Assembly: GCA_016887505.1 (NCBI GenBank)
Contig: CP069393.1
Span: forward strand, 930,001-994,000
Source: Clostridia bacterium
GTDB taxonomy: Bacteria; Bacillota; TC1; UBA5767
Direction: 5' to 3'
Length of the DNA: 64,000 bases
Part shown: positions 34,193 to 43,463 of the stretch, one piece after another
Numbering within the stretch: the first letter of the stretch is position 1
Layout: each line of letters opens with the position of its first letter
The notes under the pieces: generated by a model
Seen by the model: the letters and a program-made list of their open reading frames with translations, nothing else
What the model was told of the DNA's origin: nothing
The model's database searches: none
Position numbers and translations under genes: made by a program

Positions 34193-34582
34193 TTATCCAA
34201 TTTTATCCAATATGCCATTAATTAAACGCTTTGATTGCTCGTCTGCAAAACACTTCGTAAGTTCTACAGCTTCGTTTATCGCCACATTTTTCGGAACATC
34301 CTCTTGATAGAGTATTTCCAACACCCCTAAGCGCAAAATAGTTCTTTCAACACTACCGAGGCGGCTTATCGTCCACTGCTTATTCAAATGATCCGAAATC
34401 TGTTGGTCTATCTCCAGCTTATGTTCTGCGAACAGTTTGAGAATATGTTCCACATATTCTACATCCTTGTCGTGCAAATCGTTCTCTTCCACGATCATGG
34501 ACAATGTTTCATCATTCTCATTATTTCCTTGGTCCAAACCGAAAAGCACTTGAAAAGCACCCACTCTTGCATCTTTTCTCAA
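34193..34582 (-). CDS. nusB: Transcription antitermination protein NusB
   Basis: Binds boxA RNA with NusE (S10) to support rRNA antitermination. The 129-residue helical protein has the typical end AINEAVELTKCFADEQSKRLINGILDKI and the VERTILRLGVLEIL segment. The start is TTG, overlapping the amaP stop as TTGA, with AGAGAGGA upstream. It closes the long alaS-to-nusB array. Confidence 0.95.
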   Translation of the reverse strand: MRKDARVGAFQVLFGLDQGNNENDETLSMIVEENDLHDKDVEYVEHILKLFAEHKLEIDQQISDHLNKQWTISRLGSVERTILRLGVLEILYQEDVPKNVAINEAVELTKCFADEQSKRLINGILDKIG

Positions 34583-35136
34583 TTATTAATCCTCTCTCTA
34601 TAAAGGTTCGCAGTATCCACGATACCCAATGATTTGACCAAAATCTGAATCTCAATAACCGAAACGCCGATTCCTTTTTCAAAACGTTCCTTTATGCGTG
34701 TCTGCAGATTTCTAGTGGCCATCTGAATGTTTGCCCCTGTGGGAGTCTCAATCTCAACAATAATTTTGACGCCCTTTTTTCTCGGTTCCACAAAAACCCG
34801 AGCATCATCAATACCCTCAGCTTCTTCTGCCAGCATCAATGCGGTCTTTTCTAACGCTGAAATATTAATGTTCACCTGGCCTAGCCCATCATTTACACTA
34901 GCAACGGCCATGTAGGGAGTAACCTTTTGTGTTGTGTCCAAAACAATCTTAATCGCAATGATAATTACGACCAAGGATAAGGCTACTGTTACCATTTTAT
35001 TGCCAATGCTACCAAAGAATACATCTGTCATGAATCGTAAAAGCGATTCATTAAGCGTGAAAAAAATCATAAATGTAGCAACGGCAACAGATATAAGGGC
35101 CCCGGCCAAGATCATCAATTTTTCCGCTCGGTGCAT
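34579..35136 (-). CDS. amaP: Alkaline shock response membrane anchor protein AmaP
   Basis: Anchors Asp23-type proteins to the membrane. A 185-residue protein with two N-terminal membrane segments (LMILAGALISVAVATFMIFF and VTVALSLVVIIIAIKIVL) and a C-terminal Asp23-like domain containing VEIETPTGANI. GAGG precedes the ATG, 1 nt after the asp23 stop. The asp23-amaP pair is a cell-envelope stress module, here between efp and nusB where spore formers carry the spoIIIA operon upstream of asp23. Confidence 0.9.
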   Translation of the reverse strand: MHRAEKLMILAGALISVAVATFMIFFTLNESLLRFMTDVFFGSIGNKMVTVALSLVVIIIAIKIVLDTTQKVTPYMAVASVNDGLGQVNINISALEKTALMLAEEAEGIDDARVFVEPRKKGVKIIVEIETPTGANIQMATRNLQTRIKERFEKGIGVSVIEIQILVKSLGIVDTANLYRERINN

Positions 35137-35137
35137 G

Positions 35138-35536
35138 CTATTCTGCCTCTTCGATCTGAGTCAATTCCTTCTTGCTTGGAAAGTCTATTCCAGCAATGTT
35201 GACGTTGACTTCTCGAACAGGGATATCTGTCATATTCTCGACGGATTTTTTTACACTTTCTTGAATCTTCTTAGCAACATCAACCAATACTTCTCCATAG
35301 CGAACAGAAATGGACATTTCGATTACAGCTTCTTCATTATCTAGCGTAATCTTTATGCCTTTACCTAGTGATTTCTTTCCGCCTAAAAAGGAGTTCTGTT
35401 TTGCCCCGATAATTTCAGCCACACCGTCAACTTCTTTAGTAGCCAAGCTTGCAATGGCTGCTAAAACCTCTTCCGAAATTTTCACAGTACCCACATCGTG
35501 CACATCATTGTTAATTTCTTTGACTTTGTCTGCCAT
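35138..35536 (-). CDS. asp23: Asp23/Gls24 family envelope stress protein
   Basis: A 132-residue cytoplasmic protein that forms a layer under the membrane, tethered by AmaP. It has the family core VKISEEVLAAIASLATKEVDGVAE and VRYGEVLVDVAKKIQESVKK. The ATG at 35536 follows GGAGTGAAAG. A longer in-frame start has no ribosome site. It lies between efp and amaP. Confidence 0.93.
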   Translation of the reverse strand: MADKVKEINNDVHDVGTVKISEEVLAAIASLATKEVDGVAEIIGAKQNSFLGGKKSLGKGIKITLDNEEAVIEMSISVRYGEVLVDVAKKIQESVKKSVENMTDIPVREVNVNIAGIDFPSKKELTQIEEAE

Positions 35537-35566
35537 TTCTTTCACTCCTTTACTGATAAACAAGCA

Positions 35567-36124
35567 CTAAGCTCTAGAAACATATTCCCCAGTTCTGGTA
35601 TCAATTACTAGTTCATCACCTTCGTTGACAAACAAAGGCACTTGAACCAATGCACCGGTCTCCAATGTTGCTGCTTTGGTCACATTGTTCGCTGTATCGC
35701 CCTTCACACCAGGCTCAGTTTCAGCTACTGTCAGTATTACTGTTGTGGGCAATTCTACACCGATTGGTTCATCCTTGTAGAACTGCACATGAATGTTCAT
35801 ATTGTCCTTAATAAACTTCAAACCATCTCCCAGATTTGCCGCTGTCAAATGAACCTGGTCGTAAGTTTCAGTATTCATGAATACATAAAACTCACCATCC
35901 ATATATAGATATTGCATTTCTAAACGTTCGATATGTGCCTTTTCCACTTTTTCTGTGGTACGGAAGGTTCTTTCAACGACTGCCCCGGTTCTCTTATTTC
36001 TCAGTTTAGTTCGTACAAAAGCAGCACCTTTTCCCGGCTTAACGTGTTGAAATTCAATAATTTGGTATAATCCACCATCCCACTCTATGGTCAGGCCTGT
36101 CTTAAAATCGCTCGTTGTTATCAT
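35567..36124 (-). CDS. efp: Translation elongation factor P
   Basis: Relieves ribosome stalling at proline runs. A 185-residue three-domain protein. The N-terminal KOW-like domain has the loop [19 protein letters not shown] that carries the functional lysine at residue 32; the C-terminal signature is [33 protein letters not shown] precedes the ATG. It follows pepP, the standard neighbour. Confidence 0.97.
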   Translation of the reverse strand: MITTSDFKTGLTIEWDGGLYQIIEFQHVKPGKGAAFVRTKLRNKRTGAVVERTFRTTEKVEKAHIERLEMQYLYMDGEFYVFMNTETYDQVHLTAANLGDGLKFIKDNMNIHVQFYKDEPIGVELPTTVILTVAETEPGVKGDTANNVTKAATLETGALVQVPLFVNEGDELVIDTRTGEYVSRA

Positions 36125-36132
36125 AGTTCCTC

Positions 36133-37218
36133 CTAGAAATGTATTATTTGTAATTCCTTAGTAGCATGATTCATCAGCTCATAACCCTGGTTCTTAACAC
36201 AAACCAAGTCTTCGATTCGAACACCAAACTGGCCGTCTAAATATATTCCAGGCTCTATGGTGATAATCATGTTTGGGGTTAGTATGGTCCTATCAGTACC
36301 GGAAATACTGGGCGCTTCATGAATCTCCAGCCCCACGCTATGACCTAATGCATGACCGAACGCTTTTCCGTAACCTGCCTCTTGAATCTGTTCTCTAGCT
36401 ATCTCATCCAATGTCGACGCCATCACGCCGGCTCTTACAGCTTCCAGAGCTTTCTGCTGCGCATCTTTCACAATTCCGTAAATTTCCTGCTGCTTTTCAC
36501 TTAAAGGTCCAATCCCGATGGTTCTGGTCATGTCTGAGCAATAGTAATCGTAAATACATCCAAAATCCATTACCACCAAGTCACCAACATGTAATATTCT
36601 ATCAGATGCAACGCCATGAGGTAAAGAGGAACGTTCGCCTGAAGCAATAATAGTTTCAAAAGAAACGTCCTGCGCTCCTTCTTTTTTCATAAAACATTCC
36701 AATTCCACAGCAATCTGGCGTTCTGTCACGCCAGGTTTGATAAAATCAAGAACAAACTGAAATCCCTTGTCCCCAATGGCTGCCGCAGATTTAATTGCTT
36801 TAATTTCTTCATCGTTCTTAACCCGACGAATATCAGCCAATATATGGTCAATCGCAACCAGTTCTACCTTCTGATCTTTGAAAACCTGCGATAAAAGTCG
36901 ATAACGTTTATAGGTGTCTTCTTCCTCAAAACCGATTCTTACGTTTGATTGCCTTCCAAGCAAAGAAACTATCTCTCCGTATATATCTCGATCATACTTT
37001 ACAATCGTAAAATCCTTTGCCTGTTCAGTAGCCTGTTCAATATAGCGAAAATCTGTCAACAGAACAGCTTTTTCTTGATCGATATATAACAAGGCCGCCG
37101 TTCCAGTGAACCCACTTAAATAGTATCTATTTGACTTAGTAGAGACCACCGCAGCATCCAGGCCATGGCCTTTCAACAATCGTCGAAAATGTGCCAGTCG
37201 ATTAGATCTCATTTTCAA
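36133..37218 (-). CDS. pepP: Xaa-Pro aminopeptidase/dipeptidase (M24B)
   Basis: Removes residues next to proline with a dimetal site. The N-terminal creatinase domain is followed by a pita-bread domain with the metal ligands in [37 protein letters not shown] and VRIEDLV. Length about 360 aa. The likely start is TTG at 37218 (GGAGG 6 nt upstream) or ATG at 37212; both overlap the end of aroQ. Precedes efp, a widespread pairing. Confidence 0.94.
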   Translation of the reverse strand: MKMRSNRLAHFRRLLKGHGLDAAVVSTKSNRYYLSGFTGTAALLYIDQEKAVLLTDFRYIEQATEQAKDFTIVKYDRDIYGEIVSLLGRQSNVRIGFEEEDTYKRYRLLSQVFKDQKVELVAIDHILADIRRVKNDEEIKAIKSAAAIGDKGFQFVLDFIKPGVTERQIAVELECFMKKEGAQDVSFETIIASGERSSLPHGVASDRILHVGDLVVMDFGCIYDYYCSDMTRTIGIGPLSEKQQEIYGIVKDAQQKALEAVRAGVMASTLDEIAREQIQEAGYGKAFGHALGHSVGLEIHEAPSISGTDRTILTPNMIITIEPGIYLDGQFGVRIEDLVCVKNQGYELMNHATKELQIIHF

Positions 37219-37630
37219 TCAACGCCTCCATAGCCAGTCGATAACCCATAAATCCCAAACCGCTAATCTGACCACGGCAAACAGGGGCAATCACTGATTC
37301 GTGTCTAAATTCTTCTCTCGCATACACATTGGAAATATGTACCTCGATAGCAGGAAATTCCATGGATGATATACAATCTCTAATGGCTAAAGAATAATGT
37401 GTTAACGCACCAGGATTAATGATCATGCCTTGTGCATCACTTTCATGTTGGATGAAATCAATAATATCCCCTTCTCCATTAGATTGGAAAAAGCATAACT
37501 CAATCTTTTTATTTTCTAAGATGCCCGATAGATACTTTTCCAAATCCTCCAACGTCTTGCTACCATAAATATTCGGTTCTCTTTTGCCTAGCCAATTCAG
37601 ATTAGGACCGTTCACGACTAAGATTTTCAT
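37202..37630 (-). CDS. aroQ: Type II 3-dehydroquinate dehydratase
   Basis: Third step of the shikimate pathway. The 142-residue protein has GPNLNWLGKREPNIYG near the N terminus with the catalytic Tyr in the NIYG loop, QSNGEGDIID, INPGALTHYS and VHISNVYAREEFR. The ATG at 37630 is 8 nt after the tldE stop with GAGG upstream. It works with aroK and aroE a few genes upstream in the same array. Confidence 0.96.
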   Translation of the reverse strand: MKILVVNGPNLNWLGKREPNIYGSKTLEDLEKYLSGILENKKIELCFFQSNGEGDIIDFIQHESDAQGMIINPGALTHYSLAIRDCISSMEFPAIEVHISNVYAREEFRHESVIAPVCRGQISGLGFMGYRLAMEALIENEI

Positions 37631-37638
37631 ACGATACC

Positions 37639-38967
37639 TCAATTTCCGCTTACTGTAATTTTACCAGTTAACATGCTCGGAGCACCTTTTCCTGCAAAAA
37701 AGGTTAGGTCGTTGCCCAGTGCCTCTACGTTTTTAAACAAGCTAAGAAGATTTCCTGAAATCACAACACCCCGGACTGGATTGGTTTTTTTACCATCTTC
37801 AATCAACATGCCCGCAGCCCCAATAGAGAAGTCGCCACTAATGGGATTGGCCGTATGTACGCCCAGTAAACCAGTTACCAGCAGCCCTCGTTTTACAGAA
37901 GCGATGAGTTCTTCTGGAGATGCTTTACCCGCTTCAATATAGAGATTCGTACTTCCTACGCCAATGCCAGTAGAATAGCCGCCTCGTGCAGCATTACCAG
38001 TAGAAACCGTATCCATTCTTCTCGCGGTATAGGTATTATGCAAAAAAGTCTCTAACTTGCCTTGATGAACCAAGACCGTTCTTTGGCTAGGCATTCCCTC
38101 ACCATCTGACGGTGAACTCATTACCCCATTTTTTAAAGTTGCATCATCGACGATCTGGATGCAATCTGCCATGACCATGTCACCCAGTTTTCCCTTTAGC
38201 ATCGATTTTCCCTTCATCACATTTTCTCCAGAAAAGGACGAAGCCAATACACCTAGTAAATTGGTCGTTGTATAGGGGTCAAATAGAAGTGGAATCTTCT
38301 CCGTCGTTATGGTTTTGGCACCCAACATTTCGAGGGCCTTTTCGGCTGCTCTATGCCCACATGCTACAGCATCAAGTTCATTATAGTTGCGTTTGAAATC
38401 CATAGCAAACCCTGTCTGTACATCTTCATTTTCCTGTGCAATTAACGATACATACAGACCACAATAACAAGCTTTGTTAACAATTTCAACGCCTTTGCTA
38501 CTCAGTATGATTTCTGTTGAAATCACATCCTCATAGCCACAGGCTTCGATTTTATCAATTCGTTTATCCTTCTCTTTGGCCGCTTTTTCTCCCGCTAAGG
38601 CTAAGGCAATCTTATCTTCCACCGTGGTGTTTTCAATGGTTTCATCATAATGGATGACGGGATAGTCTTTATGGGACTTACTCGGTAGTCCACTAAATTC
38701 ATCGCCCTGGGTATAGTGTGCATTTTTAACAGCTTTTTCCACGGTTCGCTGAATCGAGTCTTCACTTAAATCTGAGGTAAATGCAAATCCCATATTTGAA
38801 TTTAAAAATACGCGAATTCCCAGTCCCTTGGATTCGGCTTGCTTTAAAGTTTCCACCTTAGCATCATGAACTTCAATACTCAGTTCCCTGCTACTACTAA
38901 TATATATTTCTGCTTCATCAGACTGGCTAATGGCCAGCTCCAAAGCTTTTTTGCCCTGTTCTAGCAT
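37639..38967 (-). CDS. tldE: TldE/PmbA-like metalloprotease subunit
   Basis: The non-catalytic partner of TldD in the TldD/TldE protease, which trims unfolded or leader-bearing peptides. The 442-residue protein lacks HExxxH. It has family segments GLGIRVFLNSNMGFAFTSDL near the N terminus, LLFDPYTTTNLLGVLASSFSGE, and GDFSIGAAGMLIEDG near the C terminus. It shares one base with the tldD end (coupled). No modified-peptide cluster is seen nearby. Confidence 0.93.
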   Translation of the reverse strand: MLEQGKKALELAISQSDEAEIYISSSRELSIEVHDAKVETLKQAESKGLGIRVFLNSNMGFAFTSDLSEDSIQRTVEKAVKNAHYTQGDEFSGLPSKSHKDYPVIHYDETIENTTVEDKIALALAGEKAAKEKDKRIDKIEACGYEDVISTEIILSSKGVEIVNKACYCGLYVSLIAQENEDVQTGFAMDFKRNYNELDAVACGHRAAEKALEMLGAKTITTEKIPLLFDPYTTTNLLGVLASSFSGENVMKGKSMLKGKLGDMVMADCIQIVDDATLKNGVMSSPSDGEGMPSQRTVLVHQGKLETFLHNTYTARRMDTVSTGNAARGGYSTGIGVGSTNLYIEAGKASPEELIASVKRGLLVTGLLGVHTANPISGDFSIGAAGMLIEDGKKTNPVRGVVISGNLLSLFKNVEALGNDLTFFAGKGAPSMLTGKITVSGN

Positions 38968-40367
38968 TATTCCTCCTCTTCCACAACACCACCAACAATC
39001 AATTCTGGAATTCGTATGGTAGGCTGGGCATCAGCAACAGATACTCCTTGTCCGTCTTTGCCACAGGTGCCAATAGAATAACCTAAGTCATTGCCAACCC
39101 GGTCTATTTTCATTAGAACTTCGGGACCGTTCCCGGTCAGTGTTGCCCCTTTAACCGGTCTACCAATTTTCCCATTTTCAATCATATATCCTTCAGAGAC
39201 TTCAAATACGAAATCACCGGTAGCAGTATTCACCTGTCCTCCACCCATTTTTCGGGCAAAGAATCCATATTCTACCTCTTTCACTATTTCTTCTGGATCA
39301 TGCGGACCAGGAGCGATATATGTATTGGTCATCCGGGTTACTGGTTTGTGCTTATAGGATTCACGCCGACCATTTCCGCTTGGTTCTGCTCCCATTTTTT
39401 TAGCACTCAATCGGTCCGTCATATATTTTTTCAAGATACCATTTTCTATCAATATATTTTTTTGGCAAGGAGCCCCTTCATCATCATAGGTCGCGCTTCC
39501 GTACCGATTTTCCATCGTTCCATCATCGATAACCGTTACCAAGGGACTCGCTACCAATTCTCCAATTTTGCCCCCGTAAACGCTTAGTCCTTTTTCCACT
39601 AGGTCTGCCTCTAAGCCATGACCACAAGCTTCATGTACCATCGTTCCACCTGCTTCCGAAGACATCACCACCGTCATCTTGCCTGCAGGCGCTGGTGAAG
39701 CACTTAGTAGGAGTTGAACCCGTCGCAAGGCTTGCTCCGCAACTTTCTCCGGATTATTGGAACGCATGAATTCGAATCCTGTCGAGGCCCCAATGGCATC
39801 ATACCCTGACTGGATATTCCCATCTTCGTCTTGGGCAACAATCTGTACAATCAACTTCGTGCGAACACGCTTATCCTGTACATATACTCCTTCACTGTTG
39901 GCAATTACTACATTTTGAGTCACATCACCATAGACTACTTTTACTTGAATGATTCGCTCATCTCGACTCCAACAATAGGAATCTGCTTTCCTGATAAGCT
40001 CAATTTTTTCATCCATCTCTACATCTTCAGGATCAATTAAAGTATCCTTTTTCTGTATAACATTTATTTCGTCTAATTTTATTTTGTTGACGGGACCTTT
40101 CCCTTTCTGAGTCTGGGCCACTGCTTTTGCACAGTTTTCCACAGCCTCATAGGAAAATTCACTAGTATATGCATAGTATGTTTGGTCATTGGCTATTAGC
40201 CGAACACCTACGCCACCCACAGTTCCTGACGATACATCCTCAATCTTTTTTTCCTCCATAGAACAGAGATTTACAGACTTTTTCTCCTCATAGATCTCTG
40301 CAAAGTCACCACCTCTTTCCAAGGTGATTTCTAGGAGTCTTTCTAATTGCTTTTTGTTAAACGTCAT
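38967..40367 (-). CDS. tldD: TldD metalloprotease
   Basis: The catalytic subunit of the TldD/TldE protease. Zinc motif HExxxH is in MVHEACGHGLEADLVEKG. Other family stretches are VGVRLIANDQTYYAYT and the C-terminal ATGDFVFEVSEGYMIENG. Length 466 aa. GGAAGG lies before the ATG, 3 nt after aroK. Lies between shikimate genes, an arrangement with no obvious functional link. Confidence 0.95.
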   Translation of the reverse strand: MTFNKKQLERLLEITLERGGDFAEIYEEKKSVNLCSMEEKKIEDVSSGTVGGVGVRLIANDQTYYAYTSEFSYEAVENCAKAVAQTQKGKGPVNKIKLDEINVIQKKDTLIDPEDVEMDEKIELIRKADSYCWSRDERIIQVKVVYGDVTQNVVIANSEGVYVQDKRVRTKLIVQIVAQDEDGNIQSGYDAIGASTGFEFMRSNNPEKVAEQALRRVQLLLSASPAPAGKMTVVMSSEAGGTMVHEACGHGLEADLVEKGLSVYGGKIGELVASPLVTVIDDGTMENRYGSATYDDEGAPCQKNILIENGILKKYMTDRLSAKKMGAEPSGNGRRESYKHKPVTRMTNTYIAPGPHDPEEIVKEVEYGFFARKMGGGQVNTATGDFVFEVSEGYMIENGKIGRPVKGATLTGNGPEVLMKIDRVGNDLGYSIGTCGKDGQGVSVADAQPTIRIPELIVGGVVEEEE

Positions 40368-40370
40368 CTC

Positions 40371-40889
40371 TTACCTTCCTTCCAGATCTGATACTGCCTG
40401 TTTTAGGGTTTTCACCGTTTCTTCAATATTCTGCAATCCAGTATCTATCCGTATATCTGCTACCTCATAAAACTTTCTTCTCGACTCATATCTTGCTTCA
40501 ATGTCTTCTACCGAAGCGCCCTTAAGTAAGGGACGATTCCGGTTGTTCTTAACTCGTTCAAAAATAACTTGCGCATCGGCGTAAAGCTCAACCATAAGCC
40601 CACACCGTCGAAGAGCTGCCACATTTTCTGCCGAAAGAACAACACCACCACCGCAACTGATTACTGTATTTTCACACAAGGATACTCTTTTTATTACTAG
40701 AGTTTCTTCACTACGAAATCGTTTTTCACCATAGCATCGAAAGATATCCCTAATTTTCATCCCTACCAATTCTTCAATCTCATGGTCGGTATCTAGAAAA
40801 TCCATATTCAACTCTTTGGCTATTTTTCGGCCGATTACACTTTTACCCGTTCCCATAAATCCAATCAGCACAATATTGCTTTTCTTCAT
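40371..40889 (-). CDS. aroK: Shikimate kinase
   Basis: Phosphorylates shikimate with ATP. The 172-residue NMP-kinase-like fold has Walker A GFMGTGKSVIGRKIA (about residues 10-24), the shikimate-binding DTDHEIEE, and the GGGVVLSAENV substrate loop. The lid has NRPLLKGA. Its ATG overlaps the aroE stop (ATGA). Part of the aroE-aroK-tldD-tldE-aroQ segment. Confidence 0.96.
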   Translation of the reverse strand: MKKSNIVLIGFMGTGKSVIGRKIAKELNMDFLDTDHEIEELVGMKIRDIFRCYGEKRFRSEETLVIKRVSLCENTVISCGGGVVLSAENVAALRRCGLMVELYADAQVIFERVKNNRNRPLLKGASVEDIEARYESRRKFYEVADIRIDTGLQNIEETVKTLKQAVSDLEGR

Positions 40890-41731
40890 TCCTTACTTAA
40901 TGCCTCCAGCAAACTTTCCCGCATCACTTCAATGGGTGGATCACAATCCAACCAAAAAGCCAGACTTTCTGCCCCTTGATAGAGCAACATTTCCAGTCCA
41001 CCCACAACTGTAAGGCCTCGTTTACTGCCTTCAAGCAAAAATTTTGTCATGCTGGGACGATATATTAGATCGGATAAAATCTGGTGTTTTTCAAGCTTTT
41101 CATATGGGAAGGGAATGGTCTCTGACTCATTTGGATACATACCTACCGGCGTCGTGTTGATAATAAGTGCATAGCGCGATATATCTGCTTTATTCAAAGT
41201 TTTAAAGTCAATCCAGGATGCTTCAATCTTGCATACTGAGGTAAGTATATCTAGCAATGCCCGACCACGATTTTTTTTCCGGCAACAAATATCAATACGA
41301 CTTACTCCAGCACCGGCCAGTGCCGTCGCAACGCCTCGTGATGCACCACCTGCTCCCAAAATCAGGATATCCTTCCCCTTGAGGTCGATATCATGCTCGC
41401 GCAAGCTCCTTAAATATCCAACACCGTCTGTATTCGTACCGACTAGTTTATCATCTTTGACGAGGATGGTGTTGATGGCACCTGCAAGCCGTGCCTCATG
41501 AGATACTTCTTGAATCCAAGGCATAATTTTTTCTTTGTAAGGTATCGTAACATTGATTCCTAAATAATCCTGCTTTATGTCTTCAATCGCCTTTTGAAGT
41601 TCATGGTAATCTTTTTCTAGGATCACATATTCCAAGTCATCTCGTCCTAGTGCTCTGAGCGCAGCATTTTGCATGGCTGGTGATAAGGTGTGTCCTAAAG
41701 GATATCCCAACACTCCCAATTTATTCCTCAT
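40886..41731 (-). CDS. aroE: Shikimate dehydrogenase
   Basis: NADPH-dependent reduction of 3-dehydroshikimate. The 281-residue protein shows the substrate pocket GYPLGHTLSPAMQNAAL (about residues 9-25), catalytic lysine in VTIPYKEKIM, and the Rossmann loop LILGAGGASRGVATALA. GGAGG precedes the ATG, which lies inside the end of yqeG. Standard length. Confidence 0.96.
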   Translation of the reverse strand: MRNKLGVLGYPLGHTLSPAMQNAALRALGRDDLEYVILEKDYHELQKAIEDIKQDYLGINVTIPYKEKIMPWIQEVSHEARLAGAINTILVKDDKLVGTNTDGVGYLRSLREHDIDLKGKDILILGAGGASRGVATALAGAGVSRIDICCRKKNRGRALLDILTSVCKIEASWIDFKTLNKADISRYALIINTTPVGMYPNESETIPFPYEKLEKHQILSDLIYRPSMTKFLLEGSKRGLTVVGGLEMLLYQGAESLAFWLDCDPPIEVMRESLLEALSKE

Positions 41732-42233
41732 ATTTTTCCTCCGTCATACTTAGATGTGATAGGACAAGTCGTTCCAAAGCGCGTAGCACTTTGGTCCCAA
41801 TAAATTCTTTTGAAGCCATAGGCTCCACCAGAATGGTGTGCAAGCCGACCATATTTCCACCCAGTATATCGGTAAATATTTGGTCACCAATCACAACCGT
41901 CTCATTCTTCTTGCTTCCCATCATATCCATAGCCCGGATAAAGGCAGTTCTCAGCGGTTTAGTAGCTCCAGCTATAAACGGCACATCTATCAGCTTAGAA
42001 AAAACTTTGACCCGTTCTTCTTTATTATTCGAAACCAATACAATCTGAATACCATTTGCCTGTACCATGTTCAACCAATCTGAAAAAGGTTTCTCGATTA
42101 CATTGGAGTTCCATGGTGCGATGGTATTGTCAAGATCAATAACGACTCCTTTAATTTTGTTCTTCTCCAAATACGAAAATGGAATATTGTATATTCTTTT
42201 CACGTAAAGATCCGGCGTCAATCGTTTCAGCAT
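41721..42233 (-). CDS. YqeG family HAD-type phosphatase
   Basis: A 170-residue HAD phosphatase of family IIIA. Motif I is VVIDLDNTIAPW, motif II is IVLVSNNKE, and motif III/IV is ETVVIGDQIFTDILGGNMVGLHTILV. YqeG relatives may act on phosphatidylglycerol phosphate or another phosphoester; not settled here. AAGGAGG precedes the ATG, which follows the U32 stop directly. In Bacillus it also sits beside aroE. Confidence 0.92.
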   Translation of the reverse strand: MLKRLTPDLYVKRIYNIPFSYLEKNKIKGVVIDLDNTIAPWNSNVIEKPFSDWLNMVQANGIQIVLVSNNKEERVKVFSKLIDVPFIAGATKPLRTAFIRAMDMMGSKKNETVVIGDQIFTDILGGNMVGLHTILVEPMASKEFIGTKVLRALERLVLSHLSMTEEKYEE

Positions 42234-43463
42234 TCAATCCTCCTTGCACACTCGTATCAACGTGCCTTCTGGCAATGGCTTTTCGTAGGGCACGCGAATA
42301 ATCTGTCTAGGGTGCGGGCAACAGGTAACTTCTTGGTTTTGGTCGTCAATTATTTTATCCACTTTCAAAACACTATTAGGCCCGCTAATCTGTACTATTT
42401 CCAAATTGTCTCCAACGAAAAATCTGTTTCTTTGTTCCAAAATCAAGGCCTTAATCTGTTCATCATATCCAATCACTTTGGCACAAAATCTTACTTTGCG
42501 ATCAATATCGTAATCCCCATAGTTATGGTCTTCTCCTGTAGGGCTACCAAACAAGAATCCTGTGCAATAATCACGGTCACTCACAATTTTCAATTCTCGA
42601 ATCCACTGTTCGTCCGCCTGGTAGGATTCCGGGTTTTGGTAATAAGCATCAATAGCCTGACGGTACGCTTTGCACACCGTCGCCACATAATGTACGCTCT
42701 TCATCCTACCTTCAATCTTCAAACTACTAACACCAGCCTCAATCAATCGGTCAACATCATTGATTGTACACAAATCCTTGGAATTAAATATATAGGTGCC
42801 CCGCTCATCTTCCTCTACGGGTAAATATTCTCCTGGTCTTTGTTCTTCCACAACGTGATACTGCCAACGGCAAGGATGCGTACACTCTCCTCTATTGGCA
42901 CTACGATTTGTCATAAACATGGACAGCATACACCGGCCAGAATACGACATACACATGGCACCATGTGCAAATATTTCAATATCCAAATTGCTTTGTCGAA
43001 CTGTATCCTGAATTTCTTCAATATTCAATTCTCTGGCTAGGACCACACAGCTTGCACCCAATTCCTCATACATTAGGCAACTCTCATAGTTGGTCACATT
43101 GGCTTGAGTGGAAACATGAATCGGTATCAAAGGTGCTTCTTGTTTTGCGATACGCATTAACCCAAAATCGGATATTAGCAAGGCATCAGGATTCATCGTT
43201 GCTAAAGTGCGAAAATAGCTCCTCGCATCATCCAAGTCCCTATTTTGCGCATAGATATTTGTCGTAATATATACCTTTTTGCCTATGTCGTGGGCATAGC
43301 GAATTGCTTCTGACAATTCCTCTAAAGTGAAATTACCAGCTTTTGCCCTAAGTCCCAGTAATGGACCCCCGAGATAGACTGCATCAGCTCCATAAAGGAA
43401 GGCTGTTTTCATCTTCTCCATATTACCTGCTGGCAAAAGTAATTCTACTCTCTTATTCGTCAT
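42234..43463 (-). CDS. U32 family peptidase (tRNA hydroxylation protein TrhP/YrrO-like)
   Basis: A 409-residue protein of the U32 family, which in Bacillus (YrrN/YrrO) and E. coli (TrhP) is needed for 5-hydroxyuridine in tRNA. It has ELLLPAGNMEKMKTAFLYGADAVY (seen in pieces) at the N terminus and the cysteine-rich U32 signature from SYSGRCMLSMFMTNRSANRG to GECTHPCRWQY near the middle. The ATG at 43463 has GGAGGACAAG and lies inside the end of mltG. Earlier in-frame starts lack a site. The O-methyltransferase at 2 kb could modify the same base. Confidence 0.9.
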   Translation of the reverse strand: MTNKRVELLLPAGNMEKMKTAFLYGADAVYLGGPLLGLRAKAGNFTLEELSEAIRYAHDIGKKVYITTNIYAQNRDLDDARSYFRTLATMNPDALLISDFGLMRIAKQEAPLIPIHVSTQANVTNYESCLMYEELGASCVVLARELNIEEIQDTVRQSNLDIEIFAHGAMCMSYSGRCMLSMFMTNRSANRGECTHPCRWQYHVVEEQRPGEYLPVEEDERGTYIFNSKDLCTINDVDRLIEAGVSSLKIEGRMKSVHYVATVCKAYRQAIDAYYQNPESYQADEQWIRELKIVSDRDYCTGFLFGSPTGEDHNYGDYDIDRKVRFCAKVIGYDEQIKALILEQRNRFFVGDNLEIVQISGPNSVLKVDKIIDDQNQEVTCCPHPRQIIRVPYEKPLPEGTLIRVCKED